DNA of 31,054 nucleotides from Cloacibacillus sp. (GTDB lineage: Bacteria; Synergistota; Synergistia; Synergistales; Synergistaceae), in contig NZ_JAJBUX010000019.1 of assembly GCF_020860125.1 (NCBI RefSeq), positions 1 to 31,054 of the forward strand. The letters run 5' to 3'. The translations under genes were made by a program, and so were the position numbers. Shown piece by piece: positions 1 through 7,248 of the stretch. The first letter of the stretch is position 1; every line of letters begins with the position of its first letter. The notes under the pieces were generated by a model. It saw only the letters and a program-made list of their open reading frames with translations, had not been told where the DNA came from and searched no databases.

Positions 1-91
1 TTGGATAGATGGAGATTACTTCGTTCAGAGCGTGCGCGCAGTGCGCCGCTCCCTCATTGCCATCCAGCGTTACCATCTTTTTTTCTGACAT
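1..91 (-). CDS. nifJ: pyruvate:ferredoxin (flavodoxin) oxidoreductase, N-terminal 30 codons only
   Basis: The gene runs off the left edge. The visible N-terminus begins MSEKKMVTLDGNEGAAHCAH and continues to ALNEVISIYP. The pattern of a DGNEAAAHVAYALNEVIAIYPITPSS-like opening is typical of homodimeric pyruvate:ferredoxin oxidoreductases, which decarboxylate pyruvate to acetyl-CoA and reduce ferredoxin in the cytoplasm. The ATG at 91 is preceded by GGAGG with a suitable spacer. It reads away from the DapA-like gene, with its own promoter-like sequence in the gap. Placement next to a locus predicted to make pyruvate is suggestive but not proof of a shared role. The rest of the protein cannot be checked. 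Confidence 0.85.
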   Translation of the reverse strand, partial: MSEKKMVTLDGNEGAAHCAHALNEVISIYP

Positions 92-143
92 GATCTCTTT
101 CCTCCCATATTTTACAAACATTCAGACGATTCGTGTTGAGGCT

Positions 144-182
144 ATTATACAGCTATTATAAAAATTTTACATGTCGCCTTAA
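144..182 (-). promoter_or_regulatory. putative promoter of the pyruvate:ferredoxin oxidoreductase gene
   Basis: On the minus strand two perfect TATAAT hexamers lie at 154-159 and 144-149, in an AT-rich stretch 53 to 68 bases upstream of the start codon. A weak -35 (TTAAGG, 177-182) sits 17 bases before the upstream TATAAT. The -10 boxes are clear and the -35 is poor, so the exact start is uncertain. Confidence 0.4.
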
Positions 183-200
183 TTTTTTTTAGATATAAAG

Positions 201-240
201 ATCCGGCGGCCGCAGTGATACTGATGGGCCGCCGGATTTT
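201..240 (-). terminator. hairpin terminator downstream of the DapA-like gene
   Basis: A perfect 11-bp stem (ATCCGGCGGCC at 201-211 pairing with GGCCGCCGGAT at 227-237) encloses a 15-base loop. It lies about 45 bases past the stop of the DapA-like gene and is the likely end of the long minus-strand operon. The minus-strand tail is CTTTATAT, only moderately T-rich. The plus-strand tail is TTTT, but no plus-strand gene precedes it. Confidence 0.65.
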
Positions 241-281
241 AGTGATGCTCTATCTCCTGTGTGGGTAGGAGGCGGTAAGCC

Positions 282-1175
282 TTATTTGTACCAGTCCAGA
301 AGTTTTTTAAGCTCGGCTTTGAGCGAATCGACGATCTGCGGCTGCGGCTTTACGAGCGGCAGGAGGGGGTCTCCGCAGTCGATGCCGATCATCTTCATCG
401 CCTCTTTGAGGGGGCCTGGGTTCGACTCGGCGAAGATCAGGCGCAGCACCGGCGTCGCCTTGATGACGATCTCGGAGGCCTTTTTGAGCTCTCCAGCCTC
501 AATGAGGTCGAAGAGGTCGGCCCAGAGCTTCGGCAGCAGGTTTGAGGTGGCGAGGATGCCGCCCTGCGCACCGCAGGATATCTCCTGATAGAAGAGGAAC
601 TCTTCGCCGGTGAGGACGGAGGTGCGCTCGCGGACCTTGGAGAGGAGTTCGAGGACCTGTCCCATGTTCGGGCAGCATTCTTTCATGGCGACGATCTGAT
701 GTCTCTCGTCGCTGTCAAGCAGGCGTTCCACCGTTTCTGGGAGCATGTTTACGCCCGTGCGGTAGGGGATGTTGTAGAGCACGAGGGGCAGGTCGACGTT
801 TTTCATCACCTGGCGGTAGTAGTCGTAGATTCCCTGCTGGTTGGCGACGACATAGTAGGGGGTGACGACCATGACCGCGTCGGCGCCAAGCTCCTTGCAC
901 TTGTTGCCCATCTCGATCGCTTCGGGAAGGCCGGGGCCGATGATGCCGGCGACGACGGGTACGCGTCCTTTGTTGGCCGCGATCGTCATTTTGACGGCGT
1001 CAATACGCTGTTCGTTGGTGAGGGCGCAGTATTCGCCGGTACCGCCGAGGGCGACGAGTCCCGCGGTCCTGTTTTCGATGACGAAGTTTACAAGTTTGTC
1101 CATCGCCGCCTCATTGACCTTGCCGTCCATGACGGGGGTGCAGAGCGCTGTGTAGATACCTCTTACCTTTTCCAT
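282..1175 (-). CDS. dihydrodipicolinate synthase / N-acetylneuraminate lyase family protein (class I aldolase/lyase)
   Basis: This 297-residue cytoplasmic TIM-barrel protein is of normal length for the DapA/NanA family. The Schiff-base lysine is K165 in IVAMKE, the catalytic tyrosine is Y134 in LYNIPYRTG, and the substrate-carboxylate loop is GGTGE at 44-48. The family usually has GTTGE or GSTGE, so one hydroxyl residue is replaced by Gly. It is the last gene of an operon of dehydrogenases and a TRAP transporter, not of lysine genes. A catabolic lyase or dehydratase on a 2-keto acid, releasing pyruvate or a semialdehyde, is therefore more likely than lysine biosynthesis. I chose the ATG at 1175 because AAGGAG lies about 11 bases upstream. 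The GTG at 1187 overlaps that site. Confidence 0.85.
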   Translation of the reverse strand: MEKVRGIYTALCTPVMDGKVNEAAMDKLVNFVIENRTAGLVALGGTGEYCALTNEQRIDAVKMTIAANKGRVPVVAGIIGPGLPEAIEMGNKCKELGADAVMVVTPYYVVANQQGIYDYYRQVMKNVDLPLVLYNIPYRTGVNMLPETVERLLDSDERHQIVAMKECCPNMGQVLELLSKVRERTSVLTGEEFLFYQEISCGAQGGILATSNLLPKLWADLFDLIEAGELKKASEIVIKATPVLRLIFAESNPGPLKEAMKMIGIDCGDPLLPLVKPQPQIVDSLKAELKKLLDWYK

Positions 1176-1286
1176 TTCAAGACACACTCCTTATGTGTGA
1201 GATTTTATTTTTCCCGACTTTCTGTCCGTTACAGCCGGTTCGGGGCCGGTGGTTTCTGCTTTGTGTACGGGCAAAGTGCCAACAGT

Positions 1287-1332
1287 AATCCTTCCGGAGA
1301 ACGGAGACTTTTGCGCCGTCTCCGAAAGGATT
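1287..1332 (-). other. intercistronic hairpin with two alternative pairings
   Basis: The 256-base gap between dctM and the DapA-like gene has no ORF I can support. It contains an imperfect 14-bp stem (1287-1300 with 1319-1332, one mismatch). A shorter perfect stem (CGGAGAC at 1302-1308 with GTCTCCG at 1318-1324) uses part of the same right arm, so the two cannot both form. There is no T-run after it on the minus strand, so it is not an ordinary terminator for dctM. It may affect mRNA stability or expression of the downstream gene. I could not match it to a known riboswitch. Confidence 0.4.
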
Positions 1333-1431
1333 TTGTTTCGTTATTAAGTTTTTGCCGCGCGCCGCCCCCGTCCGCCTCAGCGGAGGTTAAATATTTTTAC
1401 GGGGGGTCAGCTGCGAATGTGTCTGCTGCCC

Positions 1432-2706
1432 CTATCTGCCGAGCAGGGCGAGAGAGAACCAGGGAACATAGGTGAACAGCTGGAGGCAGATGATCATCGC
1501 GAGGATGAAGGGCACCAGCCTCTTGGCGATCGCCCCGACGCTCTGTTTGGATATGGTCGCCGAAATGAAGAGGTTGCAGCCATAGGGCGGCGTCGAGAAG
1601 CCGATCGCGAGCGCGATGGAGATCATCATGCCGAACTGGATCGGGTCCATGCCGAGCTGTTTCACGATCGGCAGGAATATCGGCGTGAGGATGATCGTCG
1701 AAGAGATGTTGTCGACGAAGCAGCCGATGATGAGGAAGATGATGTTCATGAAGAGCAGCACGAGGAATTTACTGTGCGCGTATCCTAAGATGAATCCGCC
1801 GATCCTGATCGGTATCCTCTCCATCGCGAGATAGGAGGCGAAGGAGGTGGCGAGGCCCACCATGAAGAGCGTCGCGCCGATGACGAGGACGGCGTCTTTG
1901 AAGGCGGTCATCGTCACCTCGTAGTTGAGCTCTTTATAGATGAACTTGCCGACGAAGAGCGCGTAAACCGTCGCGACGACGGCCGATTCCGTCGGCGTGA
2001 AGATGCCGCCGTAGATGCCGCCGAGGATTATTATCGGGACAAAGAGCGCCCAGATGGAGCCGGCAAAGGTTTTAGCGACATGCTTGAGCGTAGGCAGACC
2101 GGACATGCGCGGGTAGCCCTCTTTTTTGCTGATGACATATGCCACGGCCATCAGCGCAAGCCCTATCGTCACGCCGGGGATGACGCCGGCGATAAAGAGA
2201 TCGCTGACGGAGGTACCGGTGAGGACGCCGTAGACGACGAAGGGGATGCTCGGCGGGATGATGCAGCCTATCGTGCCGGATGAGGAGATGACCGCCGCCG
2301 CGAAGTCAGGCTTGTATTTTTTTTCGACCATCATCGGCACCATGAAGGAGCCGATGGCCGAGACGGTCGCCGCCGCGGAGCCGGAGATCGCGCCGAAGAA
2401 CATACAGGCGACGATCGTGACCATCGCGAGGCCGCCCGTGATGAAGCCGACGAAGCACTCCGCCATGTCGACGATGCGGCGCGAGATGCCGCCGTAGGTC
2501 ATCAGCGAGCCCGCGAGCATGAAGAAGGGTATCGCGAGCATCGGGAAGGAGTCCATGCCGGTAAAGGCGTTCTGCGCGATCAAGACGAGCGGCAGGTGGC
2601 TGCAGGTGAGAATGGTCACGGCGGTCGCGATCCCCAGAGATATACCGATGGGGACGGAGAGCGCCAGCAGGACGAACAGCAGTCCGAAAAGAATCGCTAT
2701 ATCCAT
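1432..2706 (-). CDS. dctM: TRAP transporter large permease (DctM)
   Basis: This 424-residue protein is highly hydrophobic, with a run of membrane segments from the first residues (MDIAILFGLLFVLLAL) to the C-terminus. It has the usual DctM length and family signatures, including FPMLAIPFFMLAG, the FFGAISGSAAATVSAIGSFM segment and IGCIIPPSIPFVVYG. It is the ion-coupled translocation subunit of a tripartite ATP-independent periplasmic transporter, working with the small permease and the periplasmic receptor upstream. Its ATG lies two bases after the dctQ stop, so the two are translationally close. TRAP systems mostly import carboxylates and related organic acids, and the substrate here is unknown. 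Confidence 0.95.
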   Translation of the reverse strand: MDIAILFGLLFVLLALSVPIGISLGIATAVTILTCSHLPLVLIAQNAFTGMDSFPMLAIPFFMLAGSLMTYGGISRRIVDMAECFVGFITGGLAMVTIVACMFFGAISGSAAATVSAIGSFMVPMMVEKKYKPDFAAAVISSSGTIGCIIPPSIPFVVYGVLTGTSVSDLFIAGVIPGVTIGLALMAVAYVISKKEGYPRMSGLPTLKHVAKTFAGSIWALFVPIIILGGIYGGIFTPTESAVVATVYALFVGKFIYKELNYEVTMTAFKDAVLVIGATLFMVGLATSFASYLAMERIPIRIGGFILGYAHSKFLVLLFMNIIFLIIGCFVDNISSTIILTPIFLPIVKQLGMDPIQFGMMISIALAIGFSTPPYGCNLFISATISKQSVGAIAKRLVPFILAMIICLQLFTYVPWFSLALLGR

Positions 2707-2708
2707 GG

Positions 2709-3239
2709 TTACATCGACACTCCTTTCTTGGCTTCTTCGATCATCTCTTCCTCTTCGCTGAGCACCGGTTTTTCTATCTCGCCGGTGCGGAGAATGTTTA
2801 TGATGTCAAAGACGAGGCGTATGGCCATAAATATCCCTGAGAGCGGGATGCAGAGATAGGCCCAGCCCATACTGATCTGCATCGCCGTTGAAAGCTGCTG
2901 CTGTTCGACGACGACGCGCACGAGCTTGACCCCTTGGTAGCCGAGGAAGATACAGAAGCCGCACCATATCGTCATTACAAAGAGCTCCAGGCCGAGACGG
3001 GCCTTTCCGTGGAGTTTTGCCGAGATGATGTCTATGCGAAGGTGTTTTCTGTTTGCCAGCGTATAATCGGCTCCGATCCAGATGAGCCAGATGAACATAT
3101 AGCGCGCTGCCTCGTCTACCCATGAGAGCGAGGCGCTGAACACATATCTGAGCACTACGTTCATGAAGACTATAAGGGTGGAGATGAGCAGATTTAAAAC
3201 GAGGAATTTTTCTTCGATGTTGTTTAGAAATTTCAGCAT
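2709..3239 (-). CDS. dctQ: TRAP transporter small permease (DctQ)
   Basis: This 176-residue membrane protein has four likely transmembrane segments. It carries the family pattern LRYVFSASLSWVDEAARYMF near residues 30-50 (conserved W and E) and WIGADYTLANRKHLRID, which is typical of DctQ. It pairs with DctM to form the membrane part of the importer. The start at 3239 has AGGAG seven bases upstream. The acidic C-terminus (SEEEEMIEEAKKG) is cytoplasmic in the usual topology. It sits between dctP and dctM, the standard gene order. Confidence 0.95.
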   Translation of the reverse strand: MLKFLNNIEEKFLVLNLLISTLIVFMNVVLRYVFSASLSWVDEAARYMFIWLIWIGADYTLANRKHLRIDIISAKLHGKARLGLELFVMTIWCGFCIFLGYQGVKLVRVVVEQQQLSTAMQISMGWAYLCIPLSGIFMAIRLVFDIINILRTGEIEKPVLSEEEEMIEEAKKGVSM

Positions 3240-3271
3240 CGTACAGCTCCTTTCAGGCCTTCGGTAAAACC

Positions 3272-3305
3272 GGAGAAGGGAGGGGGAAAACTCCCCCCTT
3301 CTCCC
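3272..3305 (-). other. GC-rich hairpin between dctP and dctQ
   Basis: The strand reads GGAGAAGGG, a purine run, four A residues, then a pyrimidine run ending CCTTCTCC, which folds into a stem of at least nine uninterrupted pairs. On the transcribed strand it begins about 20 bases after the dctP stop and lacks a long U-tract. Such a hairpin can protect the upstream receptor mRNA or act as a partial terminator, so that the binding protein is made in excess over the permeases. The structure is seen; the role is inferred. Confidence 0.5.
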
Positions 3306-3325
3306 ATTATTTGGGCGTTACAAAA

Positions 3326-4327
3326 TTATTTCTTGTTCGCCTCGCGGGCCATGTCGATCAGCTCTTTGCCGAGAACCGGTTCCATCGTCTTGTAGACGGG
3401 CTGAGCCGCATCACGGAACTGTTTCATCTCAGCGTCTGTCGGATAGTAGACTTTGAGGCCGTTTTTCTCCACCATTTCCTTAAGCAGACGGTCGCCCTCT
3501 TTCTGCTGGTTCGCGCGGGAGGCGTCGCGGAATTTCTTCGCGCCATCCATGACGATTTTCTGGAGGTCGGCGGGGAGCCTCTTATAGAAGGCTTCGCTCA
3601 TGAAAACTGCCGAGGGGGCGTAGACGTGATTGCTCATGGTGAGGTATTTCTGCACCTCGTAGAGCTTTGAGCTGTATATAAGGGTGATTGAATTTTCCTG
3701 TGCGTCGACGGTCTTCTGAAGCAGGGCGGTGTAGAGTTCGCCGAAGTCGACGGGGGTCGGATTGGCGCCGAAGGCCTTGAAAAGCTCCAGGTGGGCGGGA
3801 ATCGGCTGGACGCGGACCTTGACTCCCTTAAGATCGGCGGGGCTCTTTATGGGTCCTTTATTGTTTGTGATCTGGTGGAAGCCGTTCTCAGGGAAGCAGA
3901 GGAGACGGACGCCCTTCGGCAGTATCTGTTCGTTGAGGGTCTGTCCAAGCTTGCCGTCCAGCGCCTTATAGGCGGCGGCCCTGTCGTTGAAGAGATAGGG
4001 CAGGTCGATGACCTGGAACTTAGGCGCGATATTCGCGGCGATACCGGGTGAGAGCATCGCCATTTCGATCATGCCGAGGGTCATGCCTTCAAGCATCTGG
4101 CGTTCGCCGCCCAGCTGGGCGTTCGCGTAGACGTCGACGGCGATACGTCCGCCTGAGGCCTCTTCCACATACTTTTCAAAGGTATTGTAGAAGGTGATGA
4201 TGTTAGCCTCTTTGTCCGAGGCGCTGTAACCGAACTTTATACGGTACTCTTCTTTTGCAAAGGCCGTGCCGAACGTGAATGTTACGAGAATAACGGAAAT
4301 GAGAATTGCGCTGATACTCTTTTTCAT
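3326..4327 (-). CDS. dctP: TRAP transporter substrate-binding protein (DctP)
   Basis: This 333-residue periplasmic receptor has a Sec signal peptide (MKKSISAILISVILVTFTF then TAFAKEE, probable cleavage near residue 24). Family signatures are present: KGVKVRVQPIPAHLELFKAF with the conserved substrate-carboxylate arginine, NPTPVDFGELYTALLQKTVD, and an AQENS motif. It captures the substrate outside the inner membrane and hands it to DctQM. I chose the ATG at 4327 because GGAGG lies eight bases upstream; a longer frame from 4342 would begin inside that site. It follows the Ldh_2 gene by 130 bases. The receptor class suggests an organic acid ligand, but the exact ligand cannot be read. Confidence 0.95.
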   Translation of the reverse strand: MKKSISAILISVILVTFTFGTAFAKEEYRIKFGYSASDKEANIITFYNTFEKYVEEASGGRIAVDVYANAQLGGERQMLEGMTLGMIEMAMLSPGIAANIAPKFQVIDLPYLFNDRAAAYKALDGKLGQTLNEQILPKGVRLLCFPENGFHQITNNKGPIKSPADLKGVKVRVQPIPAHLELFKAFGANPTPVDFGELYTALLQKTVDAQENSITLIYSSKLYEVQKYLTMSNHVYAPSAVFMSEAFYKRLPADLQKIVMDGAKKFRDASRANQQKEGDRLLKEMVEKNGLKVYYPTDAEMKQFRDAAQPVYKTMEPVLGKELIDMAREANKK

Positions 4328-4397
4328 ATTACCAACCTCCAAGTTTTATTTACAGTTTTTCTGTTGTGCCCCACACAAATAAAAAACTCTGCCGCGG

Positions 4398-4406
4398 CCC
4401 TCCTTT
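4398..4406 (-). other. strong Shine-Dalgarno-like AAAGGAGGG without a start codon
   Basis: In the 130-base gap between the Ldh_2 gene and dctP the transcript contains AAAGGAGGG, as good as any ribosome site in the window. No ATG, GTG or TTG follows at normal spacing; CCGCGG and a T-run come next. It may be a decayed start, a standby site or chance. Confidence 0.3.
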
Positions 4407-4457
4407 CGTTAGAACTAAATGTCTTTAATTTTATTAGCCATTCAAGAAATTTCGATG

Positions 4458-5591
4458 TTAATCATGCCTTAAGATCGACTCAAGCTCCGCCTCTTTTTTC
4501 GTTATTCCGGCTACCTGCCGCAAAATCTCGATAATTTCGGGGCTCAGTTCGATACCGTCCCTCAGCGCCTTGGCGCGGGCCGCGCGGGACTTGTCGCCGG
4601 GCATGATCATGGGCAGATTCGGATCGAGCGCCGTTGTCTTTCTGTACTCATTGATGATGTATTTGATGTGTTCGCGGACCTCTTTCGGGTCGCCGAAGAG
4701 AGCAGGGTCGATCGCCATGAAGAAGAAGCAGATGCCCTCGTGCGCGAGCGGGATGAATTTACTGGGCGTGCCGCCCGCAAGGCCGCCCGTGAGAAGCTCG
4801 ACGAGCATCGCGAGGCCGTAGCCCTTGTGTCCGCTCAAGATCTCCGTGACGCCTCCCAGGGGAACGAGGCCGCCGGTGTCGGGCTTTGGCGCGTCGCTTC
4901 TGTCGTCTCCGTGGTGGAGGATTTCAAGGGCCTCTTTAAAGTCCGTCACCACTTTGCCCTTGCCGTCGATGATCACTTCGCGGGGAAGCACGCCGCTTTC
5001 CGCGAAAACCTGGCTGCGGACGAGTTTGCCGTGCGCCATGACGCAGGTTGCCATGTCCAGGTTGAACATTGGTTCGTCCCCCGCGGTCGGGAAGGCGAAC
5101 GTCATCGGGTTCGTGCCGAGATTGCGCTCCGCGCTTCTGGTCGGGCAGACGCAGCGGACAGTGTTTGTCGCGGAGATGCCGATGAAACCCTCCTGGGCCA
5201 TCATCTCCGTCCAGTGGGCCGCGAAGCCGTAGTGGTTAGCCTGACGAACCGTCGTGATGCAGACGCCGCTCTTTTTGGCCTTTTCAATCGTCTTTTTGAC
5301 GGCAAAGTCGGCTATGCAGTAGCCCACGCCCGAATGGCCGTCAAGGACGAGAGAGAGCGGAGTTTCAAAGACCGTCGTCGGTTCCGGAGCGTCCAGATGA
5401 AGGTTCCCCGCCTTGAGATGGCTGACATAGGTCATCATCGCGGCGACGCCGTGCGAATGTTTGTGGCGCAGGTCCGCCTCCACCAGACAGTTGGTGACGG
5501 TCGAAGCCTGGTGGTCGGAATATCTGAGCCCCATGAACATTTCCTTCGCGACTCTGCAAAGATCCTCGTACTTCACTACATAATCCCTCAT
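4458..5591 (-). CDS. Ldh_2 family NAD(P)-dependent oxidoreductase (malate/L-lactate/imino-acid dehydrogenase type)
   Basis: This 377-residue cytoplasmic enzyme belongs to the malate/L-lactate dehydrogenase (Ldh_2) family, distinct from classical Rossmann LDH. Signatures are HSHGV at 45-49, the catalytic-type NHYG with H120, the TNPMTFAFPTAGDEP segment and SGHKGYGLAMLVELLTGGLAGG. Members oxidise or reduce 2-hydroxy acids (malate, lactate, sulfolactate, ureidoglycolate) or reduce cyclic imino acids such as pyrroline-2-carboxylate. Which applies here cannot be told from motifs. The start at 5591 is fixed by GGGAGG eight bases upstream; the longer frame begins upstream of that site. The gene lies 35 bases after the DUF1667 gene and is in the operon. 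Confidence 0.9.
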   Translation of the reverse strand: MRDYVVKYEDLCRVAKEMFMGLRYSDHQASTVTNCLVEADLRHKHSHGVAAMMTYVSHLKAGNLHLDAPEPTTVFETPLSLVLDGHSGVGYCIADFAVKKTIEKAKKSGVCITTVRQANHYGFAAHWTEMMAQEGFIGISATNTVRCVCPTRSAERNLGTNPMTFAFPTAGDEPMFNLDMATCVMAHGKLVRSQVFAESGVLPREVIIDGKGKVVTDFKEALEILHHGDDRSDAPKPDTGGLVPLGGVTEILSGHKGYGLAMLVELLTGGLAGGTPSKFIPLAHEGICFFFMAIDPALFGDPKEVREHIKYIINEYRKTTALDPNLPMIMPGDKSRAARAKALRDGIELSPEIIEILRQVAGITKKEAELESILRHD

Positions 5592-5626
5592 AATAGCATC
5601 CTCCCTTGATTTGTGGAACAAATTAT

Positions 5627-6007
5627 CTATTTCGCCTTTAACGGCACGTTTCTTGTCACGATTACCTCTGTCTTCGTTCCCGCCGGGTCGGTGAGGATCA
5701 CATCGCCGATCGAAAGCGGAGCCCGGAGCCTTATCTTCTTTATCTCCTCCATCACCGCGAAGACACTGGCGAGCGGTACTGGCTTTGTAAGGCGGACGCT
5801 GGCCTCAAGGAAATCCCCGCCGTCGACGAGAACGCTTGACGAGAAGGTGCACGTCGGGTTCTCTATCTCCTGCTGTGCCCAGCTCCTGCCGCGCGGGCAG
5901 CGCGCCCCCTCGGCGGCGGTCAGCTTAGGCGGGTCGCCCTCTTCGTAGCGGACCTTTATCGAACAGCCGTTAGGGCAGACAACACAGATAAATTCCTTTT
6001 CGATCAT
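5627..6007 (-). CDS. DUF1667 cysteine-motif protein, partner of the FAD oxidoreductases
   Basis: This 126-residue soluble protein has four cysteines in the first third (C8, C11, C15 in CVVCPNGC, and C37 in RCPRG), consistent with a metal or iron-sulfur site. The rest is a small beta-rich domain. DUF1667 proteins are characteristically encoded next to a GlpA-like dehydrogenase and an NAD/FAD oxidoreductase, as here, and are thought to be the third subunit of that complex. Its ATG overlaps the stop of the preceding oxidoreductase by four bases (ATGA), which implies translational coupling. The biochemical role of the family is not settled; electron relay is my inference. Confidence 0.85.
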   Translation of the reverse strand: MIEKEFICVVCPNGCSIKVRYEEGDPPKLTAAEGARCPRGRSWAQQEIENPTCTFSSSVLVDGGDFLEASVRLTKPVPLASVFAVMEEIKKIRLRAPLSIGDVILTDPAGTKTEVIVTRNVPLKAK

Positions 6008-7248
6008 CTCACGCGCACCTCCAGAGAGTTGATATCCTCAAGATCCATCTTTCCCATCTCGACCCACACCATCTCCGCCGGGTGCAGGCGCGTCTCCTCT
6101 TTCGTCTTCAGCACGCGCTCTCCGTCGCGAACCTCGATCACCCTTCCGCTTGAGGGGGTTGTGACGCGGAAGGCGAGCGAGACGTCTTCACCGCGGCTGA
6201 TACGCTGCGGGACGACGTAACGGACGCCCTCGCCGGCCTTTACCGCGACCTCTTTATTTTGTCCGGCGAGCCTGCCGGCGGCGTAAAGCGCCGCGTTCCG
6301 CCCCGCGCGCGCGGCCTCCATTGAGACAAAGTCGACGAGGTCGTGGACATGGAGCACGTTGCCGCAGGCGAAGATACCCGGTATCTTTGTCATGCAGCTG
6401 TCGTCAACGTCCGCGCCCTGAGTTACGCTGTCGATCAGCACCTCGGCCTCGCGGGTCAGCTCGTTTTCCGGGATGAGGCCGACGGAGAGAAGCAGAGTAT
6501 CGCAGGGGACGAAACGCTCCGTCCCTTTAACGGGGCGGCGCCGTTCGTCGACCTCCGCCACCGTCACTCCCTCAAGACGCCCGTTCGGGCCGTAGATATC
6601 TATCACCGTCGTTGCGAGATAGAGGGGAATGCCGTAATCGTCGAGACACTGGCGGATATTCCTCTGAAGTCCGCTGGAATATGGAAGCACCTCAAATACG
6701 GCCTCCACCTTCGCCCCCTCAAGCGTCATGCGGCGCGCCATGATGAGGCCGATGTCTCCCGAGCCGAGGATGACGACATGCTTTCCCGGCATGATGTTTT
6801 CCAGATTGACGAGATTTTGTACCGTACCCGCCGTGTAGACGCCGGCGGGCCGGTGTCCGGGGATCGAAAGCGCGCCGCGCGTGCGTTCGCGGCATCCCAT
6901 CGCCAGCACGACGGCCTTGGCCTCGATCTCCTTGATCTCGCCCTCGCGGCTCACACGCAGCACCCTGTCCTTTGACAGGTCAAGAACGATCGTCTTTTCC
7001 ATCACGGGAATGTCGAGTTCGCGTACCCTTTTTATAAAACGATCGGCATATTCCGGCCCCGAGAGGGCCTCTTTGAAGGCGTGGAGCCCGAAACCGTCGT
7101 GGATGCACTGATTCAGTATCCCGCCGAGCACCCGGTCCCTTTCTATCAGCAGCAGGTCATCACATCCTGCCTCTTTGGCCGCCGCCGCCGCCGCAAGCCC
7201 CGCGGGGCCGCCGCCGATAATCACCAGATCATGTCTTTCGCGCACCAT
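6004..7248 (-). CDS. FAD/NAD(P)-dependent oxidoreductase (pyridine nucleotide-disulfide type)
   Basis: This 414-residue flavoprotein has an N-terminal FAD-binding Rossmann motif GGGPAG at 12-17 and a GGILNQCIHDGFG segment typical of the DUF1667-linked subfamily. A second dinucleotide motif, VVILGSGDIG, lies near residue 160, and a late FAD motif is in IPGIFACGNVLHVHD. It probably moves electrons between the GlpA-like dehydrogenase and NAD or another carrier. It overlaps the upstream gene by one base (TAATG) and the downstream DUF1667 gene by four, so the three are likely translated as a set in equal amounts. Confidence 0.92.
   Translation of the reverse strand: MVRERHDLVIIGGGPAGLAAAAAAKEAGCDDLLLIERDRVLGGILNQCIHDGFGLHAFKEALSGPEYADRFIKRVRELDIPVMEKTIVLDLSKDRVLRVSREGEIKEIEAKAVVLAMGCRERTRGALSIPGHRPAGVYTAGTVQNLVNLENIMPGKHVVILGSGDIGLIMARRMTLEGAKVEAVFEVLPYSSGLQRNIRQCLDDYGIPLYLATTVIDIYGPNGRLEGVTVAEVDERRRPVKGTERFVPCDTLLLSVGLIPENELTREAEVLIDSVTQGADVDDSCMTKIPGIFACGNVLHVHDLVDFVSMEAARAGRNAALYAAGRLAGQNKEVAVKAGEGVRYVVPQRISRGEDVSLAFRVTTPSSGRVIEVRDGERVLKTKEETRLHPAEMVWVEMGKMDLEDINSLEVRVR

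Noticed and set aside
282..1175. Assignment of the DapA-family gene as lysine-biosynthetic dapA
   Set aside because: It ends a catabolic transport and dehydrogenase operon, no lysine genes are near, and the GTTGE loop is altered to GGTGE.
1176..1431. Known riboswitch (lysine, glycine, cobalamin, guanidine or SAM type) before the DapA-like gene
   Set aside because: I compared it from memory with these consensus cores and found no match; only generic hairpins are visible.
4668..5609. Open frame of 313 codons on the plus strand opposite the Ldh_2 gene
   Set aside because: Antisense shadow of a well-supported gene, with no recognisable motifs.
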